From IMG/VR virus record IMGVR_UViG_3300021373_000198, positions 1 to 57,201 of that record: a stretch of DNA of 57,201 nucleotides; one strand, written 5' to 3'. Positions 18,005 through 25,183 of the stretch are shown one piece after another. The first letter of the stretch is position 1; the number at the start of each line of letters is the position of its first letter. The notes beneath the pieces are model-generated. The model had not been told where the DNA came from and did not search any database. It saw only the letters and a list, made by a program, of their open reading frames with translations. A program made the position numbers and the translations under genes. This stretch comes from a virus.

Positions 18005-18028
18005 CTGGATTTGGCCAGTTACCCCTCT
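17988..18028 (-). terminator. Rho-independent terminator after hsp20
   Basis: Minus strand: outer stem AGAGGGGT / ACCCCTCT and inner stem AACTGG / CCAGTT around a CCAAAT loop, followed by TTTTT. The 3' arm contains part of the -35 box of the next promoter, so termination and initiation signals share bases. Confidence 0.88.
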
Positions 18029-18060
18029 GTCTGCGCCGACGATATTTGGGTCGCAGTTAT

Positions 18061-18498
18061 TTATTCTAACAGCAATTCCTTTGCTGTGTCTGCAATAGAA
18101 TATGTCACCTTCTTCTGATGATCGGGAATAATTTTCTTCAGCGAAATACGCAATAAACCGTCCGCAAATGCTACATCAGACACACGCAGATCATCAGATA
18201 GTTGCCATGTATTTAAGAAAGATCTCTTTGATAATCCTTTGTGGAGATACTCGACATTAGGATCTGTTTTCGTATCTTTGCTGGCAACTCGGAGAATGTT
18301 TGATTCAGTAGATACTTCGATCTCATCTTTTTTAAATCCCGCCAAAGCGATTTCAATTTCGTAATTAGCGGTGTCATGCTTGATTAAATTATAGGGAGGA
18401 TAGTTTTTATTATGACTCGTCATCGATTCGAGTCTGTGGAAAACATCATCCAATCCCACATAGAAGGGAGAGTAAACGTCCCAAGCGTATTTATTCAT
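18061..18498 (-). CDS. hsp20: small heat-shock protein (Hsp20 / alpha-crystallin)
   Basis: A 145-residue ATP-independent chaperone common in cyanophages. The alpha-crystallin core runs from YPPYNLIKHDTANYEIEIAL through AGFKKDEIEVST to DLRVSDVAFADGLLRISLKK; the family's A-x-x-x-n-G-v-L signature is seen as AFADGLLRISL. The ATG at 18498 is chosen because AAGGAG lies 8 bases upstream; the frame is open to 18552. It is a one-gene unit between two terminators, with a TATAAT at 18558-18563. Confidence 0.92.
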   Translation of the reverse strand: MNKYAWDVYSPFYVGLDDVFHRLESMTSHNKNYPPYNLIKHDTANYEIEIALAGFKKDEIEVSTESNILRVASKDTKTDPNVEYLHKGLSKRSFLNTWQLSDDLRVSDVAFADGLLRISLKKIIPDHQKKVTYSIADTAKELLLE

Positions 18499-18557
18499 TG
18501 ATAGTCTCCTTGAGTAAGCGAGAGTTGTTAATGGACCCATTACGGCATCCACTACTA

Positions 18558-18563
18558 ATTATA
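18558..18563 (-). promoter_or_regulatory. possible -10 box (TATAAT) of hsp20 promoter
   Basis: TATAAT lies 60 bases upstream of the hsp20 ATG and just after the regA terminator. No good -35 is present at 16-18 bases (the region is terminator stem and T run), so it may need an activator or act weakly. Confidence 0.4.
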
Positions 18564-18572
18564 ATCGAACAT

Positions 18573-18598
18573 AAAAAAAGCGGGGTGTTGAGCCCCGC
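18573..18598 (-). terminator. Rho-independent terminator after regA
   Basis: GCGGGG / CCCCGC stem, CTCAACA loop, then seven T on the minus strand, 16 bases after the regA stop. It ends the long clamp/clamp-loader transcription unit. Confidence 0.92.
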
Positions 18599-18613
18599 AC
18601 ATTTTTATTCGGT

Positions 18614-19036
18614 TTACACTTCTGTTTTCTTTCGACCGATGTTATACTTGGACTCAAGCGTCCATTCATCCTTATCTTTAAAAGCAAGAACTTTAATTTG
18701 ATTGAGAGGTGCTACATCTTCAATAGCAGTAGCATCAACAATAGCAACCAGTCCCCAGTCTGATAGCAATTGTGCAATACGATTGCGTCTTTGTAAATCA
18801 TTCAAAGTAAAGTTTGTCTTCTTACCATCAAGAGCAAACAGTTCTTTAAAGTGTACAATATAATATCTACCCTGTTTGTGAAGGATATGACAGGATTGAT
18901 ATAGTTTACGTTCTTTACGAGAAGCAACGCCGATACGAGTGAGTGTCTCACGAACCTTTAGAAAGTCATCTGGTTCGGACAAACTCACTTCCACCATGTC
19001 AGAGGGTTGCCACTGTACTTCAATTTCAGTTGTCAT
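18614..19036 (-). CDS. regA: RegA translational repressor
   Basis: A 140-residue RNA-binding autoregulator. The stretches DDFLKVRETLTRIGVASRKE, LYQSCHILHKQG and YYIVHFKELFALDG match the T4 RegA core almost position for position, and the C-terminus ends in WTLESKYNIG as in T4 (WKLVPKYTIG). In T4 it blocks ribosome binding at early mRNAs, including clamp and clamp-loader genes. It ends the gp45-gp44-gp62 unit, as in T4. The ATG overlaps the gp62 stop. Confidence 0.95.
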   Translation of the reverse strand: MTTEIEVQWQPSDMVEVSLSEPDDFLKVRETLTRIGVASRKERKLYQSCHILHKQGRYYIVHFKELFALDGKKTNFTLNDLQRRNRIAQLLSDWGLVAIVDATAIEDVAPLNQIKVLAFKDKDEWTLESKYNIGRKKTEV

Positions 19037-19413
19037 CTTTGTCCGCCTGTATCTAATAGTTTTTTAATCTCATCTAATTCAGAATTCGTGAGAATCCTCA
19101 ATGCAGCGACGGCTTTGTTATGGCTATAACCATAATATTGCTTCACCAATTCAAGATGCTCAAGAGTTTCTTTTCTCACCCACGGCGTAAAACGCTTTCT
19201 AGGCTTCAAACTATTTATGTAAAAGTCATATTGCATCTTCTTATCTAACTGATGATACTTGTTCATCTCGTTAGCGAAGAGAATGCTATCGGTAAATCCA
19301 GACAGACACTTGTTGATAATAAAAGGAGGATACTTTTTTACAGCATCCTCATTATCATCAAGTAGATTCTTTTTTGATTGATTAATACTATAAAGATAGT
19401 CCTTTAGTTCCAT
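19033..19413 (-). CDS. 62: clamp loader small subunit (T4 gp62)
   Basis: A 126-residue protein that pairs with gp44 to load the sliding clamp. The motifs are diverged, but position (just before regA), length and segments such as KKYPPFIINKCLSGFTDSI, MNKYHQLDKKMQYDFYINSL and RKRFTPWVRKE are those of cyanophage gp62. The start ATG shares its A with the TAA stop of the gene before. The TPW-x-K segment is a good family marker. Confidence 0.9.
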   Translation of the reverse strand: MELKDYLYSINQSKKNLLDDNEDAVKKYPPFIINKCLSGFTDSILFANEMNKYHQLDKKMQYDFYINSLKPRKRFTPWVRKETLEHLELVKQYYGYSHNKAVAALRILTNSELDEIKKLLDTGGQR

Positions 19414-19556
19414 TATTTAAATACAGCAGTCACACCAAGAACTTTGGCATTAGGATTACGTGCCAGGGCAACCTCCCTGGCTTCTTGATAGTTGCGAGCG
19501 ATCACCTCTTCGGTGAAGACCTGACCTGCAACGTAGAGTTTCACTTCACACTTCAT
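19413..19556 (-). CDS. very small conserved protein between dam and gp62
   Basis: A 47-residue frame, MKCEVKLYVAGQVFTEEVIA then NYQEAREVALARNPNAKVLG, short enough to be missed by gene callers. It has a beta-beta-alpha-beta look with no charged bias. The stop overlaps the gp62 ATG by one base (TAATG) and the start overlaps the dam stop by 11 bases, which fills a gap exactly in an otherwise gapless operon. Function unknown; translation coupling to gp62 is likely. Confidence 0.75.
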   Translation of the reverse strand: MKCEVKLYVAGQVFTEEVIARNYQEAREVALARNPNAKVLGVTAVFK

Positions 19557-20391
19557 AATTTAAAAGGACGAGTTCCTTGCGAGACGCTTGATCTGTATTA
19601 TAACTCCCCACGGAGCGCATGGTGTAAGTGTGTGCAAATTCTGCTACTGTCCACCCTTCGAACCTTTCTTTAACAAGATTAGACGAGTTGTAAGATATGC
19701 ATTGAGGACCAATAAAACGGTCACAATCAGCAGCAAAGGTGTCATGATCGAAGCACTTGTGCATACTACCTCGCCTTCCGTATAAGTTAGATTTAATATC
19801 ATAGGGCGGGTCGAGGTAAGTGAAGGTGTCTCGATCGTCGGTAAGTAGCTCTTCATAAGATAGGTTAGTAATTTTCCAATTCTTAATCATCAACGAGAAG
19901 TCTGGGAGTCTATCAATGCCTCGCATTGAGAAATTGCTCTCTGAAGCCTGCTTTGAGAAGGATGAGGATTCAGTGAGACCAGAAAAAGAGCACTTGTTAA
20001 TAACGTAAAAAGCAACAGCACGAGATAGATTGGATTGATCACCTTGTGTTCCATTTAGATAGTCCTTTGATTGCTTAAACAATACTTCTGCAGATGTAGG
20101 ATCACAGTGAATATACTTTAGCTGCACAAGTTGATCTCTCATCTCACGACCGTGATCTCTCAACTCACACCAGAAGTTATAGAGAGGTTCATATAAATCG
20201 TTGACCCAGATATCCAATTTAGGATACCTTTTAGACACTTCAATTGCTACGCTACCACCACCCAGAAAAGGCTCACGATACTCCGTTGCCTGGGAAAGGT
20301 CTGGGAGGAATCGGAACAGGTTTGCCAGTGCTCTGCTTTTCCCCCCTGGATAGCGGAGTGGTGTCTTCAGTGATTTTAAAGTTTGGGTCAT
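19546..20391 (-). CDS. dam: DNA adenine methyltransferase (Dam family)
   Basis: A 281-residue N6-adenine methyltransferase of the D12/Dam class. The SAM-binding motif is TPLRYPGGKSRALANL near the N-terminus, FLGGGSVAIEV follows as motif I, and the catalytic motif IV is TYLDPPYD. The family usually methylates GATC, protecting phage DNA from restriction or marking it; the target cannot be read here. The ATG lacks a Shine-Dalgarno and lies inside the previous gene, which overlaps it by 119 bases. Confidence 0.93.
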   Translation of the reverse strand: MTQTLKSLKTPLRYPGGKSRALANLFRFLPDLSQATEYREPFLGGGSVAIEVSKRYPKLDIWVNDLYEPLYNFWCELRDHGREMRDQLVQLKYIHCDPTSAEVLFKQSKDYLNGTQGDQSNLSRAVAFYVINKCSFSGLTESSSFSKQASESNFSMRGIDRLPDFSLMIKNWKITNLSYEELLTDDRDTFTYLDPPYDIKSNLYGRRGSMHKCFDHDTFAADCDRFIGPQCISYNSSNLVKERFEGWTVAEFAHTYTMRSVGSYNTDQASRKELVLLNYEV

Positions 20392-20533
20392 GATATTTGA
20401 GGTATTCCCAGAAGGTCATTTTCATTTCTTTCTGCGTCATGCCACAATGTGCAGCTGCAGCAGGTAGATTCATTTTAGCATGAAACAATCCTTCGTTTGA
20501 TTCTTTCACGTTTTCAGGTGTGGTCTTCTTCAT
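20273..20533 (-). CDS. small conserved protein overlapping dam
   Basis: An 86-residue protein starting MKKTTPENVKESNEGLFHAK, then NLPAAAAHCGMTQKEMKMTF and WEYLKYHDPNFKITEDTTPL. The ATG at 20533 is chosen for the GGAG 7 bases upstream; the frame is open to 20629. The middle looks like a small helix-turn-helix (AAAAHCGMTQKEMKMTFWEY). The last 39 codons overlap the start of dam in another frame and are Pro/Gly/Lys-rich, unlike the rest, so the tail may be an extension. Confidence 0.75.
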   Translation of the reverse strand: MKKTTPENVKESNEGLFHAKMNLPAAAAHCGMTQKEMKMTFWEYLKYHDPNFKITEDTTPLSRGEKQSTGKPVPIPPRPFPGNGVS

Positions 20534-20720
20534 CGACTTCTCCAGCAAATTCAAATTCTTCGATGTCACTAGCAGGAACTTCATATTCACCAGCAACCAA
20601 GTACCAATGATGACCAGCCCTTTCACCAAGATACTTCATTTGATCTTCGGGAAAGCTGTTCTCACGCATTGCTGCCTGAATCTTAAGGTGAATAAGTTCT
20701 TCTTGGGTTGGTACTTTCAT
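20514..20720 (-). CDS. small conserved protein
   Basis: A 68-residue protein: MKVPTQEELIHLKIQAAMRE, PEDQMKYLGERAGHHWYLVA, then an acidic tail rich in Glu and Asp. It is soluble with no recognisable motif. It overlaps the next gene by 20 bases, and its ATG is directly at the stop of the Sm-like gene before it, so it is a member of the same translation-coupled chain. Confidence 0.75.
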   Translation of the reverse strand: MKVPTQEELIHLKIQAAMRENSFPEDQMKYLGERAGHHWYLVAGEYEVPASDIEEFEFAGEVDEEDHT

Positions 20721-21004
20721 TAGAGAACAAGTTGCTTTTTGGGAGTAATCAGAGTAGAGAAAATACCTTCGTATTGCTCCGCAATATTAGGATTTGGTTC
20801 TACAATATAGACTGTATAGTCCCGTGGAACAGTGAATTCAATATCCTCTTTGGATAGAGGAGACCATGGAGCAAATCCTAATTGTCCTTGACCTTGAGGA
20901 ACTGCTACGAGAGCATTCCCAATAGTAATTTCAGTATCAGTCTCGTTAATGAGATCGCAAATTACGTCCTCGCCAGAACGAAAGCGCACAAGTTTAGTGT
21001 TCAT
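20720..21004 (-). CDS. Sm-like family protein (paralog 3)
   Basis: A 94-residue protein and the cleanest member of the family: KLVRFRSGEDVICDLINETD, TEITIGNALVAVP, FAPWSPLSKEDIEF, YTVYIVEPNPNIAEQY, with five likely strands and a terminal helix. The pattern strand-SGE-x-VI-strand followed by Asn-x-Leu/Val-Pro is typical of Sm1/Sm2-like folds. I recall a solved Sm-like structure of putative cyanophage origin; I cannot check that this is its homologue. It lies between the oxygenase and dam clusters. Confidence 0.75.
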   Translation of the reverse strand: MNTKLVRFRSGEDVICDLINETDTEITIGNALVAVPQGQGQLGFAPWSPLSKEDIEFTVPRDYTVYIVEPNPNIAEQYEGIFSTLITPKKQLVL

Positions 21005-21527
21005 TTATTTTCCTTAAGTGTTGTTTCCACGGAACAGAATACTGTCCCCTACTTCTATTGTAAAATAGAAATGCGTTAGCATGATACTGACCCATAAAAG
21101 GATCACGACCATGTTCTGCCGTCATACCATTGTATATCATTGCGTCCCCATATGTCAAGGTAACGTAATTTTTATTTCCACTTGGATCTCTTACCCATAT
21201 ATCCCATGGTTCATCAGATGATAGATGAACCGTGATTGCTATTTCACTTTCCAATCTGTCTACATGTGGCTTGAGAATATTGCCATTGTAATACACCCTA
21301 CCGTAGCAGTACGTAGGCAATACTTTTTCACCAAGTATCCAATTCACTTCTGGCGTCTTCGCAACCAGCAGTTCTAGGAAAGAAATGTATCCAAAGTTTT
21401 GGCGATTGCCATCTTCGTTTACTTCAACATACTTTTCACAGTAGTCAATATATTCTTTCCCTAAATCCTGTGCTTCCTGTGAATCTAGGAATCCACGAAG
21501 AACCTTATAATTATTACTTAAACTCAC
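20994..21527 (-). CDS. 2OG-Fe(II) oxygenase (prolyl-4-hydroxylase-like)
   Basis: A 177-residue protein with the double-stranded beta-helix signature of 2-oxoglutarate/iron dioxygenases. Iron ligands are HVD (His88, Asp90, in NILKPHVDRLESEIAITVHL) and a distal His139 in MTAEHGRDPFMG; an Arg after FLFYNRSRG could bind 2-oxoglutarate. Such genes are core in cyanophages, and the target is unknown. The start is a GTG at 21527, overlapping the gp44 3' end. Confidence 0.85.
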   Translation of the reverse strand: MSLSNNYKVLRGFLDSQEAQDLGKEYIDYCEKYVEVNEDGNRQNFGYISFLELLVAKTPEVNWILGEKVLPTYCYGRVYYNGNILKPHVDRLESEIAITVHLSSDEPWDIWVRDPSGNKNYVTLTYGDAMIYNGMTAEHGRDPFMGQYHANAFLFYNRSRGQYSVPWKQHLRKINEH

Positions 21528-22461
21528 AACTCATCATAACTTCAGTAAGACATGCTAGTAGGTTGATCTCTTGGTCAGCAACAAAGGCAATCTGATACTG
21601 ATACTTTGCCAGGATCAGAACAGCCTCTGGAATAGATGCTCCTTTGAGGTTTTCATACAAGCAGTCATAGATCTTACGGATGACAATGTTAGGATCATTG
21701 TCAATGTTTTCCACAACCCACTTACGAACCGTGGTGAACTCTTTGTTCTTCATAGACCTGACTAGATCATTGACTGATACGTCAGCAATATCAACCAAGA
21801 TTGACGTATCGATCTTACCAGTAGCAGCATGACGCTGACACTCATTGATCAGACGACGCCAGTCAGGATAGTAACGTTGAATCAACTTGACAAGAATCTT
21901 GTCCTCGCACTCAACATCATTCTCCTTCAGGATTTGCTTGAGTCGCATGAAGAACTGACCCTGCAGTTCCATCTTGGCTTCGTTCTTGACACGAAAGTCC
22001 ACCACCGTGCATCGAGAATGCAGCGGTTCAATGATCTTGTTTGGGAAGTTGCAGGTGAAGATGAAGCGACAGTTGCTGTGAAACTCCTCCACCGCCGCCC
22101 TCAAGGACAGTTGCACGTCGTTGGTGGTGTTGTCTGCCTCATCGATGATAACGACCTTGTGGGGCGCTCCAGAGGCGAGAGAGACGGTGCTAGCGAACTG
22201 CTTGACCTTGTTCCTCACCGTGTCTAGGAAACGACCCTCGTCAGACCCGTTGATGACGATATAAGACGCACCAATCTCCTCACAGACTGCCCTGGCTACA
22301 GTAGTCTTACCAACACCAGCAGTACCTGCTAGCAACAGGTTTGGAATCTCACCTTGTTCTAGGAATGCCTGAAAAGATTCCTTGATATTCTTGGGCAGAA
22401 TACAGTCTTGCAGTTTGCGAGGTCGATACTCTTCGACCCAAAGGAATTTTTTATTCATCAT
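21514..22461 (-). CDS. 44: clamp loader large subunit (T4 gp44)
   Basis: A 315-residue AAA+ ATPase of the RFC/gp44 family that opens gp45 and loads it with gp62. It has EEYRPRKLQDCILP (RFC box II), Walker A LLLAGTAGVGKTTVARAV, Walker B VVIIDEADN, the sensor IFTCNFPNKI and the SRC arginine-finger motif (PLHSRC). The C-terminal collar domain is present. It lies in the order gp45, YkgJ-like, gp44, with gp62 further on, so an unusual gene separates clamp and loader. Confidence 0.95.
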   Translation of the reverse strand: MMNKKFLWVEEYRPRKLQDCILPKNIKESFQAFLEQGEIPNLLLAGTAGVGKTTVARAVCEEIGASYIVINGSDEGRFLDTVRNKVKQFASTVSLASGAPHKVVIIDEADNTTNDVQLSLRAAVEEFHSNCRFIFTCNFPNKIIEPLHSRCTVVDFRVKNEAKMELQGQFFMRLKQILKENDVECEDKILVKLIQRYYPDWRRLINECQRHAATGKIDTSILVDIADVSVNDLVRSMKNKEFTTVRKWVVENIDNDPNIVIRKIYDCLYENLKGASIPEAVLILAKYQYQIAFVADQEINLLACLTEVMMSCEFK

Positions 22462-22924
22462 TAAGTAATTCTACAGGCTCAAAAATTTCATCCATAGATC
22501 CATGCTTAAACACAGACTCTGGATGATTCATAATACTACCACGAAAATACTCGCCAAGTCCATCAGACTTTACGGTATAAAACATAGTTTTTTTCTTTTG
22601 TTTACACCACTCAATAGCAAAGAGTAGTGCAGCTCCATCAATTTTACCACTAAAGTCGGCAGTAAGAGTGACAAATTTCTTTTGTTCTGTCATCAAGAAT
22701 CCAACCTTATCTGGTCGCATCCATTCTGGCAAAGTCCACTCTTTCAACCAAGCACATCCATAGCTATCACATATTGGAGGTCGTGATAGATCGTCATAGA
22801 TGCCACAACCATGTTCAACAACGTGAGGACAAGGATGCTCTGGATATACTTTATGTTCGTTGATCTTAACTGTTAAAGTTCCACGACAACATAAAGTACA
22901 TCCACCACATTCTTTTATGTTCAT
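22451..22924 (-). CDS. YkgJ-type cysteine-cluster protein
   Basis: A 157-residue protein with eight Cys in the first 57 residues: CGGCTLCCRG (Cys6, 9, 12, 13), PCPH (Cys32), HGCGIYD (Cys40) and PPICDSYGCAWL (Cys52, Cys57). This matches the YkgJ/zinc- or iron-sulfur-cluster family, whose members have been linked to protein methylation or redox chemistry, mostly uncharacterised. The C-terminal half is free of Cys. It lies between gp45 and gp44 with overlaps on both sides. Confidence 0.82.
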   Translation of the reverse strand: MNIKECGGCTLCCRGTLTVKINEHKVYPEHPCPHVVEHGCGIYDDLSRPPICDSYGCAWLKEWTLPEWMRPDKVGFLMTEQKKFVTLTADFSGKIDGAALLFAIEWCKQKKKTMFYTVKSDGLGEYFRGSIMNHPESVFKHGSMDEIFEPVELLNDE

Positions 22925-23592
22925 CAGGGTTCAAGTGCAATATAGTATTTCAATTCAATACTCTGGTGAATCCACTCCGTAATACCTCCAGAAGCAACGT
23001 TTACTTTGTAGTTACCTGGGTGTAGACGAAGGTTCTCAACTTTCATAGAGATGTCAAACTCACCAGTGCTCTCACCACTTACAGTTTGACTGTATACATT
23101 ACCAGTATCATTCTCTTTGTCACACAGATCAAGATTGATCGTACCATCAGAAGAAGCTCGGAATGCTAGATCTGGTAAATCATACACCGCAGATGCTTTC
23201 TGAAGTGCAACTAGATCTTCGTACTTAACAACAAAACTAAAGTCAGTTCCAGGAAACTTAACAGTAGTTTCTGGTGCAGCACTCAAAGTAATCTCTGGGT
23301 TTGAGAAATAATACTTTGCTGAACGACCATTACCACGAATGGTAACATAATTTTCATTGTCAAACTGTAGAGCCGCATCATCAAAGAGAGACAATCCAGC
23401 AAGAAATTGGTTCAAATCATAGATACCAAAAGTTTGCGGGAAAGATTCTTCACTTTTGTATTCGGCAATAGCATTCTGCCCAACACTAATAGTCTTGAGT
23501 ACAGTGCCTTCCCGAATCAAAATAGAACTATTGATTGTGCAAAAGTTCTTGAGAATGTCGCGAGTTTGTTTAGAAAGAGTTACTGTGCTCAT
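22924..23592 (-). CDS. 45: sliding clamp (T4 gp45)
   Basis: A 222-residue processivity clamp that tethers gp43 and also, in T4, activates late transcription with gp55 and gp33. It starts MSTVTLSKQTRDILKNFCTI, like T4 gp45 (KLSKDTTALLKNFATINSGI), with two repeats of the PCNA-type fold, the second starting near VKFPGTDFSFVVKYEDL. Length is normal. It overlaps neighbours on both sides; the gp44-gp45 pair is split by the YkgJ-like gene. Confidence 0.94.
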   Translation of the reverse strand: MSTVTLSKQTRDILKNFCTINSSILIREGTVLKTISVGQNAIAEYKSEESFPQTFGIYDLNQFLAGLSLFDDAALQFDNENYVTIRGNGRSAKYYFSNPEITLSAAPETTVKFPGTDFSFVVKYEDLVALQKASAVYDLPDLAFRASSDGTINLDLCDKENDTGNVYSQTVSGESTGEFDISMKVENLRLHPGNYKVNVASGGITEWIHQSIELKYYIALEP

Positions 23593-23876
23593 TGAGGATA
23601 GGTTTCAAGGTTAGCGGATTTGTCAGAGAAGTGAAGAAGAAGCAGAGCGTAGTGAAGGATCTTGATGATATCACGACGGGCAGTGCCTTTCTTATCGTAT
23701 CGGGAAGCATACTTCAGGATGTTGCTTCGGCAGAATGCTTCAGCGTCTCCACATGCTTCAATCAAGTCTAACGTTTGAATGCTGTCGTTACCAGCAGAGT
23801 AGTGTTGTCCATAAGTGCTTGTAATGTAATCACGTAGCTCTGTGATCAGAGCTTCTTCATTATATTTGAAAGTCAT
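23589..23876 (-). CDS. DUF3310-like small protein
   Basis: A 95-residue protein. The segment SIQTLDLIEACGDAEAFCRS, NILKYASRYDKKGTARRDII and KILHYALLLLHF matches the DUF3310 pattern (T-x-D-x-I-E, then N-x-x-K-Y-x-x-R-Y-x-K-K-G). The family is widespread in phages, often near nucleotide metabolism or replication genes, and its role is unknown. It overlaps gp45 by 4 bases. Confidence 0.75.
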   Translation of the reverse strand: MTFKYNEEALITELRDYITSTYGQHYSAGNDSIQTLDLIEACGDAEAFCRSNILKYASRYDKKGTARRDIIKILHYALLLLHFSDKSANLETYPQ

Positions 23877-24046
23877 TTATCCCAGATAAAGTCAATGTCA
23901 TTATGATAGCATTCAATGATGGAACCGTCAATCTTTCTGACAAATAGTTTGAGGTTTTGTCCACCAAGAATTTTAACGGTCTGCCCGTCTTTGAGGCGGG
24001 CAAGGTGACCTACGTATCCGTGAAATTCAATCTGCGGTTTCTTCAT
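23873..24046 (-). CDS. very small beta-rich protein
   Basis: A 57-residue protein from the ATG at 24046 (MKKPQIEFHGYVGHLARLKD, then GQTVKILGGQNLKLFVRKID). The frame is open to 24118, but the extra part would be the cobS-like coding region read in another frame. The Gly-x-Thr-Val-Lys-Ile-Leu strand pattern suggests a small SH3-like barrel. Function unknown. It overlaps the CobS-like stop by 20 bases. Confidence 0.68.
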   Translation of the reverse strand: MKKPQIEFHGYVGHLARLKDGQTVKILGGQNLKLFVRKIDGSIIECYHNDIDFIWDK

Positions 24047-25115
24047 TAGCGTTCTCATCGATTTTGTCGTAGAGTTCAATAAAGGAAGTCTTGGTCTCGT
24101 CATCGAAACGATTGACACAGACTTCGATTGCCTTCATGCGCTTTCCGAAGATCGAGAAAGCACGGACAATGTGGGTGAGGCGACGGGTAGAGATAACTTC
24201 ATCAATACCACCGTCATTAAAAGTTTTACGAATAACTTCTGCCCAGGTAGCAAGTTTAGCACAGAACTCATCATCTTGGCAACCCAGTTGTTCAGCAAGT
24301 TTCTCAAGAATCTTGGTCTCAACAGCGGGAGTAGGATACTCCTGCTCGAAGGTCAAAGCAAAACGCTCAAGGAATGCTTCGTTGAGAACATTGGTGCCAA
24401 TGAAACGACCGTCGTCACTACCCTTACCTTTGGTATTGGCTGTAGCGATAACATTAAAACCAGCAGCGGGTTGAACATAACGACCAGTCTTTTTCAGAAA
24501 CACACCTTTGCCTTCAAGGATGGACTGGAGGCATAGAATTTTGTTGGAAGCAAGGTCAACTTCATCGAGTAGCAAGATTGCACCTCGTTGGAGTGCTTCA
24601 ATGACAGGTCCGTTATGCCAAACAGTTGCCCCATCCACAAGGCGAAAGCCACCAATAAGATCGTCTTCATCAGTTTCAATCGTAATGTTTACACGGATTA
24701 GTTCACGACCCAACTGGGCACATGCTTGCTCCACAGAGAAAGTCTTGCCGTTGCCAGACAGACCAGTGATAAAAGTGGGGTAGAAGAGACCAGACTTGAT
24801 GATCTTCTTTACGTCAGCAAAGTTCCCGAACGGGACATAAGTGTCATCCTTGAGGGGAACGAGGTTCTGTTCTTCCCGTTCGGTAACAGGAACAGCCGCA
24901 GGAGCATTATAGGTCTGCTCAAGTTTCTCTTGAACAGTCAGATTCCAAGTACCACGGCGGACATAGAAATCACGCAGACGCTTTACCGCAGTCGGATACG
25001 TAACTCCAAAGTGATCTGCAGCAGAACGAACAGCATCAGCATTGATGTCGTTACCATAAGTTTCGAACAGATAAGAGGTGAGTTGAGTAGTGGTCAGTTC
25101 AGAACGAGCGGGCAT
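24027..25115 (-). CDS. cobS: CobS-like AAA+ ATPase (MoxR/chelatase type)
   Basis: A 362-residue AAA+ ATPase. Walker A is FITGLSGNGKTFSVEQA, Walker B is GAILLLDEVDLASN, the sensor is FNVIATANTKGKGS, and the ETDEDDLIGGF segment is the CobS/MoxR insert. The N-terminus has a small helical domain (ADHFGVTYPTAVKRLRDFYV) not typical of bacterial CobS. The family loads metal or remodels partners with a VWA protein. I use the ATG at 25115; the frame is open further. It lies 68 bases after its VWA partner. Confidence 0.88.
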   Translation of the reverse strand: MPARSELTTTQLTSYLFETYGNDINADAVRSAADHFGVTYPTAVKRLRDFYVRRGTWNLTVQEKLEQTYNAPAAVPVTEREEQNLVPLKDDTYVPFGNFADVKKIIKSGLFYPTFITGLSGNGKTFSVEQACAQLGRELIRVNITIETDEDDLIGGFRLVDGATVWHNGPVIEALQRGAILLLDEVDLASNKILCLQSILEGKGVFLKKTGRYVQPAAGFNVIATANTKGKGSDDGRFIGTNVLNEAFLERFALTFEQEYPTPAVETKILEKLAEQLGCQDDEFCAKLATWAEVIRKTFNDGGIDEVISTRRLTHIVRAFSIFGKRMKAIEVCVNRFDDETKTSFIELYDKIDENANEETAD

Positions 25116-25136
25116 TGGTTGGTTGCGTATGAAGTA

Positions 25137-25165
25137 ATTATAGGGCAAGGGAGTGGTGATACCAC
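25137..25165 (-). promoter_or_regulatory. dyad and possible -10 box upstream of cobS-like gene
   Basis: The gap between the CobT-like stop and the CobS-like ATG contains a GTGGT-ATC-ACCAC dyad (25165-25153) followed by TATAAT (25142-25137), 22 bases before the ATG. No convincing -35 box is seen, so a promoter is only possible. Confidence 0.35.
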
Positions 25166-25183
25166 CCCCGAGTGGACAGTCTG

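Noticed and set aside
18058-18065. AATAAATA box at the hsp20 stop
   Set aside because: It lies before the hsp20 terminator, which would end its transcripts, and the box is explained by GAA-TAA stop context.
23873-24118. Longer start (24118) for the 57-residue protein
   Set aside because: The extra N-terminus lies wholly within the CobS-like coding region in another frame and has no ribosome binding site; the ATG at 24046 fits the usual short overlaps.
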